IMG/VR virus record: IMGVR_UViG_3300010391_000857
Location: 1 to 25,110 of that record
Length of the DNA: 25,110 nt
Source: a virus
Reading direction: 5' to 3' (one strand)
Shown here one piece after another: positions 15,152-22,840 of this stretch (positions within the stretch are counted from its first letter, which is position 1; each line of letters starts with the position of its first letter). The position numbers were made by a program, and so were the translations under genes. Under the pieces are notes generated by a model. That model saw only the letters and a program-made list of their open reading frames with translations, had not been told where the DNA came from and made no database searches.

Positions 15152-15610
15152 TTAGTCCTCTACGCCGGGAAGTTCAAACGCGCCGACGATGCGCCGGCGC
15201 CAATTCTCGTCCAGACGGTGCTCAATAGTAGTAGCCGACCCACCCTGATAACAGTGAATCATCGACAACCCTTGCCCAGGTATCTCGCCGACGAACGCCG
15301 CGTGGCAGGGGTCGGTAGGAATTCGCAGAGTCAGCACGTCGCCGGGCCGGATGTCCAGAATAGATTTCTGCTTCAGTCGGGCAACGCAAGTGTCGTGTAC
15401 GAAGCGCCCTTTCGGTTCCGTGGAGTAGGCACGGTAGTCGGTACGCAGCAACGGTACACCCCGCGTGTCCATAAGACCGAGGTCTTCCGCGACACAGAGA
15501 ATCAATCCAACGCAGTCCAGCGCGCGACCCTTCATGCGGCCCTGGTGTACGAACTTTGTACCTAAATAACTTCTGGCGCAGGCAACAACTTCTGTTCTTG
15601 TGGTGGGCAT
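15152..15610 (-). CDS. NlpC/P60-family tail peptidase
   Basis: This is a 152-residue cysteine peptidase of the kind carried at siphovirus and gene transfer agent tail tips, where it cuts cell-wall peptide cross-links during DNA entry. The sequence shows ACARSYLGTKFVHQG, then the active-site Cys33 in LDCVGLI, His103 in DPCHAAFVGEI and a third polar residue His119 in SMIHCYQGG. RPGDVL before the His is also typical. I chose ATG 15610-15608, because GGAGAAGGT sits directly upstream and the family fold begins there; the longer frame up to 15733 adds a non-family, Arg-rich lead. The start lies inside the end of the preceding 84-residue gene (49-base overlap), and the stop is one base before the GTG of the tip protein. 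Confidence 0.88.
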   Translation of the reverse strand: MPTTRTEVVACARSYLGTKFVHQGRMKGRALDCVGLILCVAEDLGLMDTRGVPLLRTDYRAYSTEPKGRFVHDTCVARLKQKSILDIRPGDVLTLRIPTDPCHAAFVGEIPGQGLSMIHCYQGGSATTIEHRLDENWRRRIVGAFELPGVED

Positions 15611-15816
15611 ACCTTCTCCGATAAGCACTCTTCTGTGGGCAACACGCGCCCGTCTAAATAGTAGGTGAGGGACACCGGCAGGTGGTCGAAGCAGCCGCGT
15701 TTTTCTGGGCCGAACTCCTCGAACGCCCGCCACTCATCGGGCGATAGAATCTCCCGGTTGTCAAAGGTGCCGCGTGCCGCGAGAGCGTCGCAGCCAGGAT
15801 AGCTACACGTCGCCAT
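15562..15816 (-). CDS. Small Cys-rich protein, possible zinc-binding
   Basis: This 84-residue protein has no family that I recognise. Its start ATG overlaps the stop of the DUF2163 gene (TAATG), so it is very likely translated. The spacing Cys4-x4-Cys9 and Cys42-x2-His45 (CSYPGC, GCFDH) could form a small zinc knuckle; two more Cys lie near the end (EECLSEKVC). The last 16 or so residues overlap the start of the NlpC/P60 gene in another frame. Position between DUF2163 and NlpC/P60 suggests a tail-tip assembly or structural role, but that is inference only. Confidence 0.65.
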   Translation of the reverse strand: MATCSYPGCDALAARGTFDNREILSPDEWRAFEEFGPEKRGCFDHLPVSLTYYLDGRVLPTEECLSEKVCPPQEQKLLPAPEVI

Positions 15817-17417
15817 TAGCTTATGCTCCCATCGGCATTCGGGTAGTTGAGAATAGCATCCATACCGGGAATGAACGGTTCGCCACGGAAGTTAACGATA
15901 TTCACGAACTTGTCTTGACAATCACCTATCGCCAGGTTACAGCCGGGCGTGATAGTGAACGTATCGCCCGCCTGAATGTCGAAGGGCATGCCCTCGAAGA
16001 GTCGAAGCGTGGTGCCATCCCATGACGTCACCTCCATACTCTTGCCGTTGTTCGCTCCGCTGGTGAACGTAATCACGCCGTCACTGAAATAGCCGGTCTT
16101 GTTCAACGACCAGTAAATGATGCTGCTAAAGCTATCAATCGCGCCGCCGCCGCCGGTAGGCAGAATCTCAAAACCGAAGTCGGGGTCATTAACAGTCGTC
16201 GGTGACAACGTCACCTGCCACGTGTCGCCCGGCCCGCCGTACTCCTTGTCCGTATTCGACGCGGGCCATATTAATAGAACGTCCGCTTTGTTCTGTCCAT
16301 CCGTATTGCCGTTCTTAATCAGGCGAACCGAGAAATCCTTCGTCGCGCCGTTCGTGCTCTTGCGCCGGATGATTAATTTTACTCCCGTGATGACCGCGTT
16401 CAACGGAACTGGGAAACCGAAAGTCGCGGCCCGCAAGGCTGTCTGCGGCGGTTTCTGCGTAGCAAACACGTTGTTATTTGTTAGAGCGTCGGCCTCGCCC
16501 GCCCAGCCGTCCTCGCCGCCCGCGCCCGGCTGCGTGCTCGGTTCCCATACACCTCCGGTAAACAGCGGCCCCGAACTTCGGGCGTCTACGCTCTCCCCGC
16601 TTCCGACGATACCGGATACCGCCAATGTTCGCCGGTCAACCACGCCGGTCACGGCCCCCGATTGCTGCAGACCAACAGTGCCGCCGCCACTCGCCGGTAG
16701 ACCCGCCGTGCCATTCGTTACCGTCAGCGACGTCGTGGTCGGCACTGTAACGACCGTGAACGTTCCATTATAGCCCGCGTCCCCGGCTCCCGCTATCCTA
16801 GCAAGCTGCCCGATGCTCAGTTTGTGAGCTACCGTGGTCACGACTGTGACAGTATTTCCTACCTCGGTCAGGCCCGTGGGTGAGGCCGCGATTGCCGTCG
16901 GCGTCAGTTTCACACCGCATTTCGCGTCGCCCAATTCCGCACGACAGACAGGCCCGTAGGTCTGTCCGACAGCGGTGCCAAAGCGGAAACCCAGACCGCG
17001 AATTTCAAACGAGCCGACGCCGTTCTTCATCACCACATTGCCAACGGTGCCCTTGCGGATTTTCAATTCCCCCTGCGTCAGGTCGGCATAGTTCACAATC
17101 CGAATCTCAACGACACAGAAGTTGTAGAGCCCGGCACGCAGGTCGAGGTCGGTGATGGCCGAAACGTCGAGGAACGCGGTGACCTCAAGGTTATCTGTTC
17201 CCATCTGCGACTGCGTGTCCGTGGCACTCGGCGTGAATCCCGTCGCCGCATAATAGGTGACCGACCCGTCACCGTCCCCAGCATTATACACAATGTCCTG
17301 GTCGTGGTCGGTAAAGCCCAGGATGACCCCGTCCTCCCGCTTGACTTTCCAGAGAGTCGCGAGCGTCGTGACCGCTTCGCCGAGGTGCGTCGCAAGTTGT
17401 GATGTTATAACTTTCAT
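15816..17417 (-). CDS. Tail-tip protein, DUF2163 / BR0599 family, with two inserted domains
   Basis: This 533-residue protein belongs to the tip hub. The N-terminal DUF2163 part (about 1-170) reads LATLWKVKREDGVILGFTDH, LEVTAFLDVSAITDLDLRAG and FGTAVGQTYGPVCRAELGD. The C-terminal BR0599-like part (about 443-520) reads YFSDGVITFTSGANNGKSME, FDIQAGDTFTITPGCN and KFVNIVNFRGEPFIPG. Family members usually join these almost directly. Here two extra domains sit between them: residues about 171-252 (VAHKLSIGQLARIAG, YNGTFTVV) and about 273-440, a jelly-roll-like domain (ITGVKLIIRRKSTNG, WQVTLSPTTVNDPDFGFEI). I chose ATG 17417-17415 rather than the TTG at 17441; the ATG follows the previous stop by one base (TAACATG) and matches the family start. 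Confidence 0.88.
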   Translation of the reverse strand: MKVITSQLATHLGEAVTTLATLWKVKREDGVILGFTDHDQDIVYNAGDGDGSVTYYAATGFTPSATDTQSQMGTDNLEVTAFLDVSAITDLDLRAGLYNFCVVEIRIVNYADLTQGELKIRKGTVGNVVMKNGVGSFEIRGLGFRFGTAVGQTYGPVCRAELGDAKCGVKLTPTAIAASPTGLTEVGNTVTVVTTVAHKLSIGQLARIAGAGDAGYNGTFTVVTVPTTTSLTVTNGTAGLPASGGGTVGLQQSGAVTGVVDRRTLAVSGIVGSGESVDARSSGPLFTGGVWEPSTQPGAGGEDGWAGEADALTNNNVFATQKPPQTALRAATFGFPVPLNAVITGVKLIIRRKSTNGATKDFSVRLIKNGNTDGQNKADVLLIWPASNTDKEYGGPGDTWQVTLSPTTVNDPDFGFEILPTGGGGAIDSFSSIIYWSLNKTGYFSDGVITFTSGANNGKSMEVTSWDGTTLRLFEGMPFDIQAGDTFTITPGCNLAIGDCQDKFVNIVNFRGEPFIPGMDAILNYPNADGSIS

Positions 17418-17418
17418 G

Positions 17419-18357
17419 TTAGCCCTGGCTCTGCCCGGCAAGAATGCGAACCTCTTTCAGCGTCAAACTGGCAACGCTGATGATGGGTTTCCCGCCGAAC
17501 GTATCCGACTCCTCGGCCTGCATTGGCAACCGGTCGGTATCGAATCGCACGGGGTAATGGAATTTGAAGTCCGCCGTCAAGAGCGCACCGTTCGCCGGAA
17601 TCCACGAGGTCGGCCCGGTGCCGTTCTGAGACCCCGCCGTTACGCCACTGGCGTTCACCACGGTAAAAGTTCCCGCGCCAAGCGACGTGATATAGAACGT
17701 GCCATTGTTCCCCGCGTTGGCCATCCCTGTGATGACAATACGCATCCCTACAGCCAGCGCCTCGCCCATCGTCAATGTGTAGGTGTAGGTCGTATTCGGA
17801 GTGCTGAACGTCGCCGCTGTGATGTTCACCACGCTGAGACTCTGCGCGAAGTTAATCACGCCCGTATAGGCGTCGATAGTCCAGCGGGCCGACGGTTCAA
17901 GTGCTCCGTTGCGGTAAATCTTGACCGAGGCGTCCAGCGCCGTGCCCCGCCAGTCCTTAACCGAATTCCAAATGGGCTTCGAAATTGTACGCGAGTACGT
18001 CCGCCCGCCGATGGTGTATGCCTTCTTCAACTGAAACGCGGCGGTCGCCGCATCGCCGGTGCCCAGCGTCTCGCCCGTGCCCGTGTTGTCGGTGTGGTCG
18101 TAGAGCCTGAAGGCGTCGCCCTGACCGCCGATGACCAGGAAGAAGGCGCGTAACAGGTCAATAAAGGTCTGCCGCATATCCGCAAACCCCGCAGGAGTAA
18201 TCAAAGAAATGTTCCACTCGCCGCGTGCCGTCGCCCAGTTCTTATTCCGCTGCTCGAAACCGCTCAACCCCTCGTTGATTGTGGTCAGGAACGCCGGGCC
18301 GCCGCTGGCACGATACGAGATAGTCCGAGGAAATTCTACCTCAAAGAAGTTTGCCAT
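17419..18357 (-). CDS. Tail-tip protein, DUF2460 family (distal tail-like), with an inserted domain
   Basis: This 312-residue protein has the DUF2460 signature: FFEVEFPRTISYRASGGPAF, then FEQRNKNWATARGEWNISL, LRAFFLVIGGQGDAFRLYDH, and near the end HYPVRFDTDRLPMQAEESDT. The family usually runs directly from the TGVINFA strand to the PANGA-LLTADF strand. Here residues about 172-252 hold an extra beta domain (LAVGMRIVITGMANAGNNGT, FYITSLGAGTFTVV) that resembles the first insertion in the neighbouring DUF2163 protein. In gene transfer agents and siphoviruses this protein forms a ring between the tail tube and the tip. Start and stop junctions are TAATG and TAACATG, so it is tightly coupled to the tape measure and DUF2163 genes. 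Confidence 0.88.
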   Translation of the reverse strand: MANFFEVEFPRTISYRASGGPAFLTTINEGLSGFEQRNKNWATARGEWNISLITPAGFADMRQTFIDLLRAFFLVIGGQGDAFRLYDHTDNTGTGETLGTGDAATAAFQLKKAYTIGGRTYSRTISKPIWNSVKDWRGTALDASVKIYRNGALEPSARWTIDAYTGVINFAQSLSVVNITAATFSTPNTTYTYTLTMGEALAVGMRIVITGMANAGNNGTFYITSLGAGTFTVVNASGVTAGSQNGTGPTSWIPANGALLTADFKFHYPVRFDTDRLPMQAEESDTFGGKPIISVASLTLKEVRILAGQSQG

Positions 18358-21300
18358 TAGCGTGCCCTCGCATAAGCCAGCGATGCCGCCGCATAAAAAT
18401 CGGCTGCAATCTGCGCCTTGTTCTTCTTGAAACTATCGGCATCCTGAACACCGTAAAACTGAAAGGTCATATTGACCGGCTTGCCGCCGCCAAGCTTCGA
18501 CATGGGTGTCACCGTACCCTGCCGTCGCGGGGATAGAACCTCCGGGCCGTCCTCGCCCACGATGTATCTCCGGCCCGGCGTCACATCTCCGCCGGCTGCC
18601 AGTTGATAGCCGCTACTGATGTTACCTGTAGCCGCACCGGCACCCTGCCCCGTAGTAATACCGCCGAGACCGAAGCCACCGAAAAGACTCCCGATAACGT
18701 TGAATATTCCACCGAGGATTCCCCCGCCGCCGCCGCCTCCCTCAGAAAATCCAGGCAGCATGCTGCCGAGAGCATCGTCGATGAGAACGTGCATCGGATT
18801 GCCCTTTGTACCATCGGGCTTCCCGCCTACCGCGCCGCCCAACAGGCCGCCCAACCCAAGTTTCTCATCAAGGAAGCCCGCGATACTGCCCAGGCCCTTC
18901 TGGAACGTAGACTTGAGGATATTCTCGCCCAGACTGGCGAACAGGGATTTGAAGTTAGCCTTGCCGGTCACCACGAATTTCGCAAGCTCCGTGGATAGGC
19001 CCTCAATCATCGTGCGAATCGCTGCGAAGACTTTGACGCGCAGGTTCTCGCCATCAAGAGCAATCTGAGCGAACAAGCCGTGGAGAGCCTCGCGCGTTGT
19101 GCCCGATTGAATCGCCTGATTGCTTAACTCTTCGGTCAACGCCCGCGTCGCCTCCTTCGCAGCAGACATCGCTGCAAGCTGCGTCTCACGTGAGACCTTC
19201 TCCATCGCAATTACATCTTTAAGTTTTGCAATCTTATCCTCATAGGCAAGGCGCGCGTTTAAATTCCTTGCCAATTCTGCAACAGCCAGTTTCTGCTGGG
19301 CATCAGAGCGTGCCCGAAGCATTGCCGTTTCCCGTGCAATCTCTGCCGCTCCTGCTGATGGCTGTGCCACTATAAAAGCACGGATTTGTGCTTGAATAGC
19401 GGCCTCCCGCTGTGCTTCCGCGTTCTGAAACAATGCACGCGTTTGCATTTCAATAGCCAGCACATCGAGCTTAGTTGCGGCCTCCTGCTTTGAAAGTTGC
19501 TCATTAAGCGTCTCTAGCTTAACGTTCTTCATCCCCTCCCCGACGGCAAATACACCCGCACGAAGGCGGTCAAAAGCGGCGGCCAACGAGATAACATCGG
19601 GGTGAACCGCGCCGAATTTTGCTGTCATTCTCGCAAGAAGTTCACCCGCCTTTTCTAGCTGTTGATTTGTCCCCTCCATACTCTTCTGGATATTGGCCGC
19701 TTCAATCTCGGTTCCTGTTTTCCCCGCTGCCGCCGCGAGCACTTTTAGCGCAGCAGCCTCCGCCTTCAGCTTCTCAGTTTCACTTATCAAACTGTTCTCA
19801 AATACACGCGACAACCCGGAGGCCGCCTTCAATTGCTCAAGAGCAATAACGTGTTCCTCGTTCTTAGCGAGTTCAACAGTTTGCTTACGCAGCGCATCCA
19901 GGATGTCGTCCATCTCTTTGATACGTTGCGCGTTTCCCGCCTTAACCGCGTTAGCGCGCTCCGTTTCCTTCGTGGCTATCTGTGCATTTAAATCCGCCAT
20001 CAACTTGGCAACAGACTCATGTCCCTTTTCGGCGGCAGTCAGCATAACAATTTCGGCGGAGGTCTTTCCCACAGCAGCCGCGAGTCTCATTTGAGACGCG
20101 GTTTCAGCCTCCAGTCCGTTAATAAACTTGAGCACAGAATCGAGCGACACCTTGCCGACACGCGTAGCCGCTTCCTCTGCCTTCACCCGCTCCTTTAGAC
20201 TCTGAATCTTCTTGGATGTCGCCAGCGCCTCCTTACCAGCACCCTCCTCTATCTCCTTTTGATATTGCTTCTCGGCTTCCTGCAGGGCTCTTTTCGTCTT
20301 CCCGCCCGCCATCGCTACCTGTGCCTCTTCCAGCATCAACTTCTCATCGTCTTCAAACTTCTTACGCCGCGCTTCCTTCTCCCCCGCAAACTGCTTTAAC
20401 TTAGCCGCCTCCTCCGGGGAAATGCCCGTAATCTGCTTTTGTGCTCGCAGTATCTCAGGCGTTGGCTTCTCCTTCTCTCTCATATAGAATTCTGCAACAT
20501 CGTGCTCAAGAAATAACGTCTCAGGCGCTTCGAGTGCTTGTGCAATAGAAAGCTTAATCCGCATCCATACACCGGATGCCTTTCGCCCTAATGCATCAAA
20601 CGCCGCGTCCAACTCCGCGAGGCGCTGCATTTGCATAGGACTTATCATGACGTCACTCTTAGCAATACCCTCCATGACGCTCTCAAGACCCTCACCAGAC
20701 AGCCGCGCCTGCTCGAATGTTTGGATAAGAGGACGCCCTCGCATAGTCACTGCCGCCATGCCAAAGGCGGCACGCTTCGTCGGGTCTTCTATCGCGGCCC
20801 ACGCCTTGTAAAAATCTGCTAGAATAGCAGTCATCGGGCGAAGGTTGCCCTGTGCGGTCTTAACTTCAACGCCAACAGACTGCAATGCCCGAACAAACTG
20901 CCCCGCCTTACCACTAATCTGAAACTGTCCTAGTTGTGCGTTCAAGCGTCCCAAAACCATCGTCAGGCCCTGAGAACTAACACCGGATTCTTCCGCAAGC
21001 TGATTAAATATCTGAACCTCTGTGCTGCTAAGTCCAGTGACAGCCGCCGTGTTTGCTATCTGCTCGGCAAGATTCGCTAGGCCAGCCGTAGAAGAAACGG
21101 CTGCTGCACCGATAGCAAGTAGTGCCCCGACTCCAAGTGCAATAGGCCCTAACACGGCCCCGAAAGCGCCCGCCATGCCTAGCGCAACCGACGTCACGCT
21201 CCCGATGGCCCCGCCCACCTGCGACATACTGGCACCGATTACGCCGCCCATCGCAGACATCTGGCCCATGAACCCTTGAACACTCTTCCCCATACCAGCA

Positions 21301-21422
21301 AACGAACCCGTAACCTGTCGGCCAAAAGCTTGCGCCTGCGCCTGGGCTTTGCTCAGACCGGCAGTCCAGGCAGCAGAGTTGATGCCTAGCTCGACCAGCA
21401 AAGAGCCGATTATGTTTGCCAT
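18357..21422 (-). CDS. Tail tape measure protein
   Basis: This is a 1021-residue protein that sets tail length and is expelled during DNA delivery. The start MANIIGSLLVELGINSAAWT and LSKAQAQAQAFGRQVTGSF is typical. A long hydrophobic stretch follows at about 75-130 (LGMAGAFGAVLGPIALGVGA), which can act in the membrane. The middle (about 320-850) is charged, Ala/Glu/Lys-rich and coiled-coil-like. Near the C-terminus are a Gly-rich hydrophobic part (GGGILGGIFNVIGSLFGGFG) and a lambda gpH-like end (RYIVGEDGPEVLSPRRQG). At the usual ratio of about 0.15 nm per residue it would suit a tail of roughly 150 nm, an estimate only. ATG 21422 has GAAGGAAAG upstream, inside the end of the second chaperone frame. 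Confidence 0.93.
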   Translation of the reverse strand: MANIIGSLLVELGINSAAWTAGLSKAQAQAQAFGRQVTGSFAGMGKSVQGFMGQMSAMGGVIGASMSQVGGAIGSVTSVALGMAGAFGAVLGPIALGVGALLAIGAAAVSSTAGLANLAEQIANTAAVTGLSSTEVQIFNQLAEESGVSSQGLTMVLGRLNAQLGQFQISGKAGQFVRALQSVGVEVKTAQGNLRPMTAILADFYKAWAAIEDPTKRAAFGMAAVTMRGRPLIQTFEQARLSGEGLESVMEGIAKSDVMISPMQMQRLAELDAAFDALGRKASGVWMRIKLSIAQALEAPETLFLEHDVAEFYMREKEKPTPEILRAQKQITGISPEEAAKLKQFAGEKEARRKKFEDDEKLMLEEAQVAMAGGKTKRALQEAEKQYQKEIEEGAGKEALATSKKIQSLKERVKAEEAATRVGKVSLDSVLKFINGLEAETASQMRLAAAVGKTSAEIVMLTAAEKGHESVAKLMADLNAQIATKETERANAVKAGNAQRIKEMDDILDALRKQTVELAKNEEHVIALEQLKAASGLSRVFENSLISETEKLKAEAAALKVLAAAAGKTGTEIEAANIQKSMEGTNQQLEKAGELLARMTAKFGAVHPDVISLAAAFDRLRAGVFAVGEGMKNVKLETLNEQLSKQEAATKLDVLAIEMQTRALFQNAEAQREAAIQAQIRAFIVAQPSAGAAEIARETAMLRARSDAQQKLAVAELARNLNARLAYEDKIAKLKDVIAMEKVSRETQLAAMSAAKEATRALTEELSNQAIQSGTTREALHGLFAQIALDGENLRVKVFAAIRTMIEGLSTELAKFVVTGKANFKSLFASLGENILKSTFQKGLGSIAGFLDEKLGLGGLLGGAVGGKPDGTKGNPMHVLIDDALGSMLPGFSEGGGGGGGILGGIFNVIGSLFGGFGLGGITTGQGAGAATGNISSGYQLAAGGDVTPGRRYIVGEDGPEVLSPRRQGTVTPMSKLGGGKPVNMTFQFYGVQDADSFKKNKAQIAADFYAAASLAYARAR

Positions 21423-21428
21423 CTGAGT

Positions 21429-21794
21429 CTACTTTCCTTCTCGAATCACGCGCTTGCCGAAAACAGCGAACAGATAATCTCTCTGTTCCTCCGGCGTCAT
21501 CTCAGTCATATCGACCGGCGTCGGGGCAAGACGTTCTTTCAACTCCGGTACAAATTCCAATGGTGAAACTGCTTTGCGGTCTTCATCTCCGAACGGAGCA
21601 GCGTTGTATATCGCCGCCGCAATGAGCCCCGCGTTCAACCGCAGGCGGTTATCATTCTCCCGTTTGCGGTTAATCAGCGCGTCATATTCAAGACAGGTTA
21701 GTGAGCCGATGTCCCTGTCAGAGAGGCCGAGGTCGATGCGGCCCACGGCCCATAGCTCCAGCAGACTTATGCGGAAGTTTGTGGAGCTTGCGCT
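21429..21794 (-). CDS. Second tail assembly chaperone frame (gpT-like part of a gpG-T fusion)
   Basis: This frame is open from just after a TGA at 21809-21807 down to the TAG at 21431-21429 and overlaps the end of the first chaperone gene. Its coding signal starts before any good start codon: ASSTNFRISLLELWAVGRID, then GLSDRDIGSLTCLEYDALIN, so it is best read as an extension of the upstream protein by a -1 frameshift, giving a fusion of about 263 residues (142 from the first frame, 121 from here). The only internal start is a GTG at 21746 with no clear ribosome binding site; it would remove the conserved ISLLELWA part. Tail chaperones of this type bind the tape measure protein and recruit tube subunits, and the gene sits directly before the tape measure gene, as expected. 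Confidence 0.82.
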   Translation of the reverse strand, partial: SASSTNFRISLLELWAVGRIDLGLSDRDIGSLTCLEYDALINRKRENDNRLRLNAGLIAAAIYNAAPFGDEDRKAVSPLEFVPELKERLAPTPVDMTEMTPEEQRDYLFAVFGKRVIREGK

Positions 21795-21800
21795 AAAGGG
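21754..21800 (-). promoter_or_regulatory. Programmed -1 ribosomal frameshift signal (CCCTTTA plus stem-loop)
   Basis: On the minus strand C-CCT-TTA at 21800-21794 fits the X-XXY-YYZ slippery pattern in the frame of the first chaperone gene. Five bases downstream is a stem-loop: AGCTCCA (21788-21782) with TGGAGCT (21760-21754), and inside it ACTT/AAGT closing a CCGCAT loop. A shift here moves ribosomes from the first to the second chaperone frame. Position, spacing and direction all match the gpG/gpT system of lambda-like phages. Confidence 0.85.
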
Positions 21801-22219
21801 GCCTCTTCAACGCCTTCCTCGGCGTTCTTGGCCGCTTCTTCGGCGGCCTTGCGGATTGCCGCTGCCTGTGCCTCCGGTAGGGACGCGAGGAACGCTTCAT
21901 TGATGGCGTTCTGTGCCACCTTCACGTTTTCCAGAGACAGATAACTACGAATGGCCTTCAGACCTTCGATGCCTTCGTATTCGGAATGGTTTTCTTGAAT
22001 CCCCGCCCACAGCATCACGCTGAGAGTCGTCGCCGAGGGCTTCTTGAACACGGAACCGTCAAACATGCTGAGGCCGGTATGCTCCTCGACCAGGGCCATC
22101 GCATTGAAGTTGAAGGTCAGCCGGAAGGCGAGCTCGAAGGAAGAGCCGTCGTGGTTCTTGACGGTCATTTGCAGGGGGTACGACGGGGTAATTCTTTGGC
22201 GCAGTGGAATCTTGGACAT
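21767..22219 (-). CDS. Tail assembly chaperone (gpG-like)
   Basis: This 150-residue protein lies between the tail tube and tape measure genes, the standard place for tail assembly chaperones. It reads MSKIPLRQRITPSYPLQMTV, then a beta-rich part (FELAFRLTFNFNAMALVEEH), a helical middle (TTLSVMLWAGIQENHSEYEG) and an acidic, Ala-rich C-terminus (AEEAAKNAEEGVEEAPL) that is typical of this family. The last codons overlap a second open frame, and a slippery CCCTTTA lies eight codons before its stop, so a minority of ribosomes should make a longer G-T fusion. ATG 22219 has AAGGAG five bases upstream. It is not part of the finished virion in known systems. Confidence 0.82.
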   Translation of the reverse strand: MSKIPLRQRITPSYPLQMTVKNHDGSSFELAFRLTFNFNAMALVEEHTGLSMFDGSVFKKPSATTLSVMLWAGIQENHSEYEGIEGLKAIRSYLSLENVKVAQNAINEAFLASLPEAQAAAIRKAAEEAAKNAEEGVEEAPLAQAPQTSA

Positions 22220-22372
22220 GGTACTCCTTGACAGCTAGTAGTTTACAACGGTACAGATACGGCGGGTACAGAATGGACAAGATACGCAGCAGGAAAAGCC
22301 GCGCACCTTGTCTGGGGAATAGTCCAGGGCCGACCGGCAGCGCACGTGGCACTGCCGGGGCGTCACTCACGA
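22220..22372 (-). other. Gap after the tail tube gene, with a strong stem-loop at 22334-22358
   Basis: This is the largest non-coding gap between the structural genes (153 bases). About 14 bases after the tube stop, the minus strand forms a near-perfect hairpin: CCGGCAGTGC, loop CACGT, GCGCTGCCGG (one T-G pair). No T-run follows, so it is not a classic intrinsic terminator; it may protect the 3' end of an abundant tube message or lower read-through into the chaperone genes. The rest holds TCTGTACC twice and the AAGGAG site of the chaperone gene. No convincing promoter is seen. Confidence 0.65.
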
Positions 22373-22789
22373 TTAGGCGAAGGAAATCGCGCCGGTAATC
22401 TTGAGCTTGCCGGAAATCGTGCCTTCCTTGTCGACCGTCAAGTCACGGTCAATCCCGGAAACGTAGGCGTTGAACGAGAACGTACCCAGGGCGCTGGGGA
22501 GCACCACTTTCCACGCCGTCAACGCTGCCGTGTTAAACAGGTTGATGAGCGAGGTCTGCGACGCGTCGCCGGGGATAAGGTTCCCGTTGAAGCTGATTTC
22601 ACCGGAGTCGGCCAGGGTCGGGAGCCATTCACGGAAATTGCCCCCATCCATGTTCGAGACGTCAGCCAGGTCGTACTTCAACCCGGAGAACTGGATGGTC
22701 TTCAACTCCGCGATGGTCGTGTACGTGGAGCCGGACAGAAACTGAAGCTTGCTGCCTCTTCCTGCAAATGCGGCGGACGGAACGGCCAT
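22373..22789 (-). CDS. Major tail tube protein
   Basis: This 138-residue protein should polymerise into the tail tube. The pattern is that of small siphovirus tube proteins: MAVPSAAFAGRGSKLQFLSG, AELKTIQFSGLKYDLADVSN, then REWLPTLADSGEISFNGNLI, and a beta-rich end with FSFNAYVSGIDRDLTVDKEG and GKLKITGAISF. The GEISFNGN strand and the closing KLKITG strand are typical of the tube fold. ATG 22789 has a strong ribosome binding site (AGAGGTG, eight bases upstream), fitting an abundant product. It follows the tail terminator gene after a 51-base gap and precedes the chaperone genes. Confidence 0.87.
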   Translation of the reverse strand: MAVPSAAFAGRGSKLQFLSGSTYTTIAELKTIQFSGLKYDLADVSNMDGGNFREWLPTLADSGEISFNGNLIPGDASQTSLINLFNTAALTAWKVVLPSALGTFSFNAYVSGIDRDLTVDKEGTISGKLKITGAISFA

Positions 22790-22840
22790 GATAGTTCACC
22801 TCTTTTCGGATTTCACTTCTACTACGGAACTTCTACTGCT

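Noticed and set aside
15611-15733. Longer NlpC/P60 start at 15733
   Set aside because: The extra 41 residues are Arg-rich, unlike the family, and ATG 15610 has a strong ribosome binding site.
17418-17441. TTG start at 17441 for the DUF2163 gene
   Set aside because: ATG 17417 follows the previous stop directly and matches the family start.
18619-20094. Plus-strand open frames opposite the tape measure gene
   Set aside because: Low-complexity Pro/Ser/Ala-rich products, typical antisense shadows of an Ala/Gly-rich gene.
22334-22358. Intrinsic terminator after the tail tube gene
   Set aside because: There is no T-run after the stem and the downstream genes are required in the same operon.
22059-22370. 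Minus-strand open frame in the gap after the tail tube gene
   Set aside because: Most of it is the wrong frame of the chaperone gene and the residue pattern is not protein-like.
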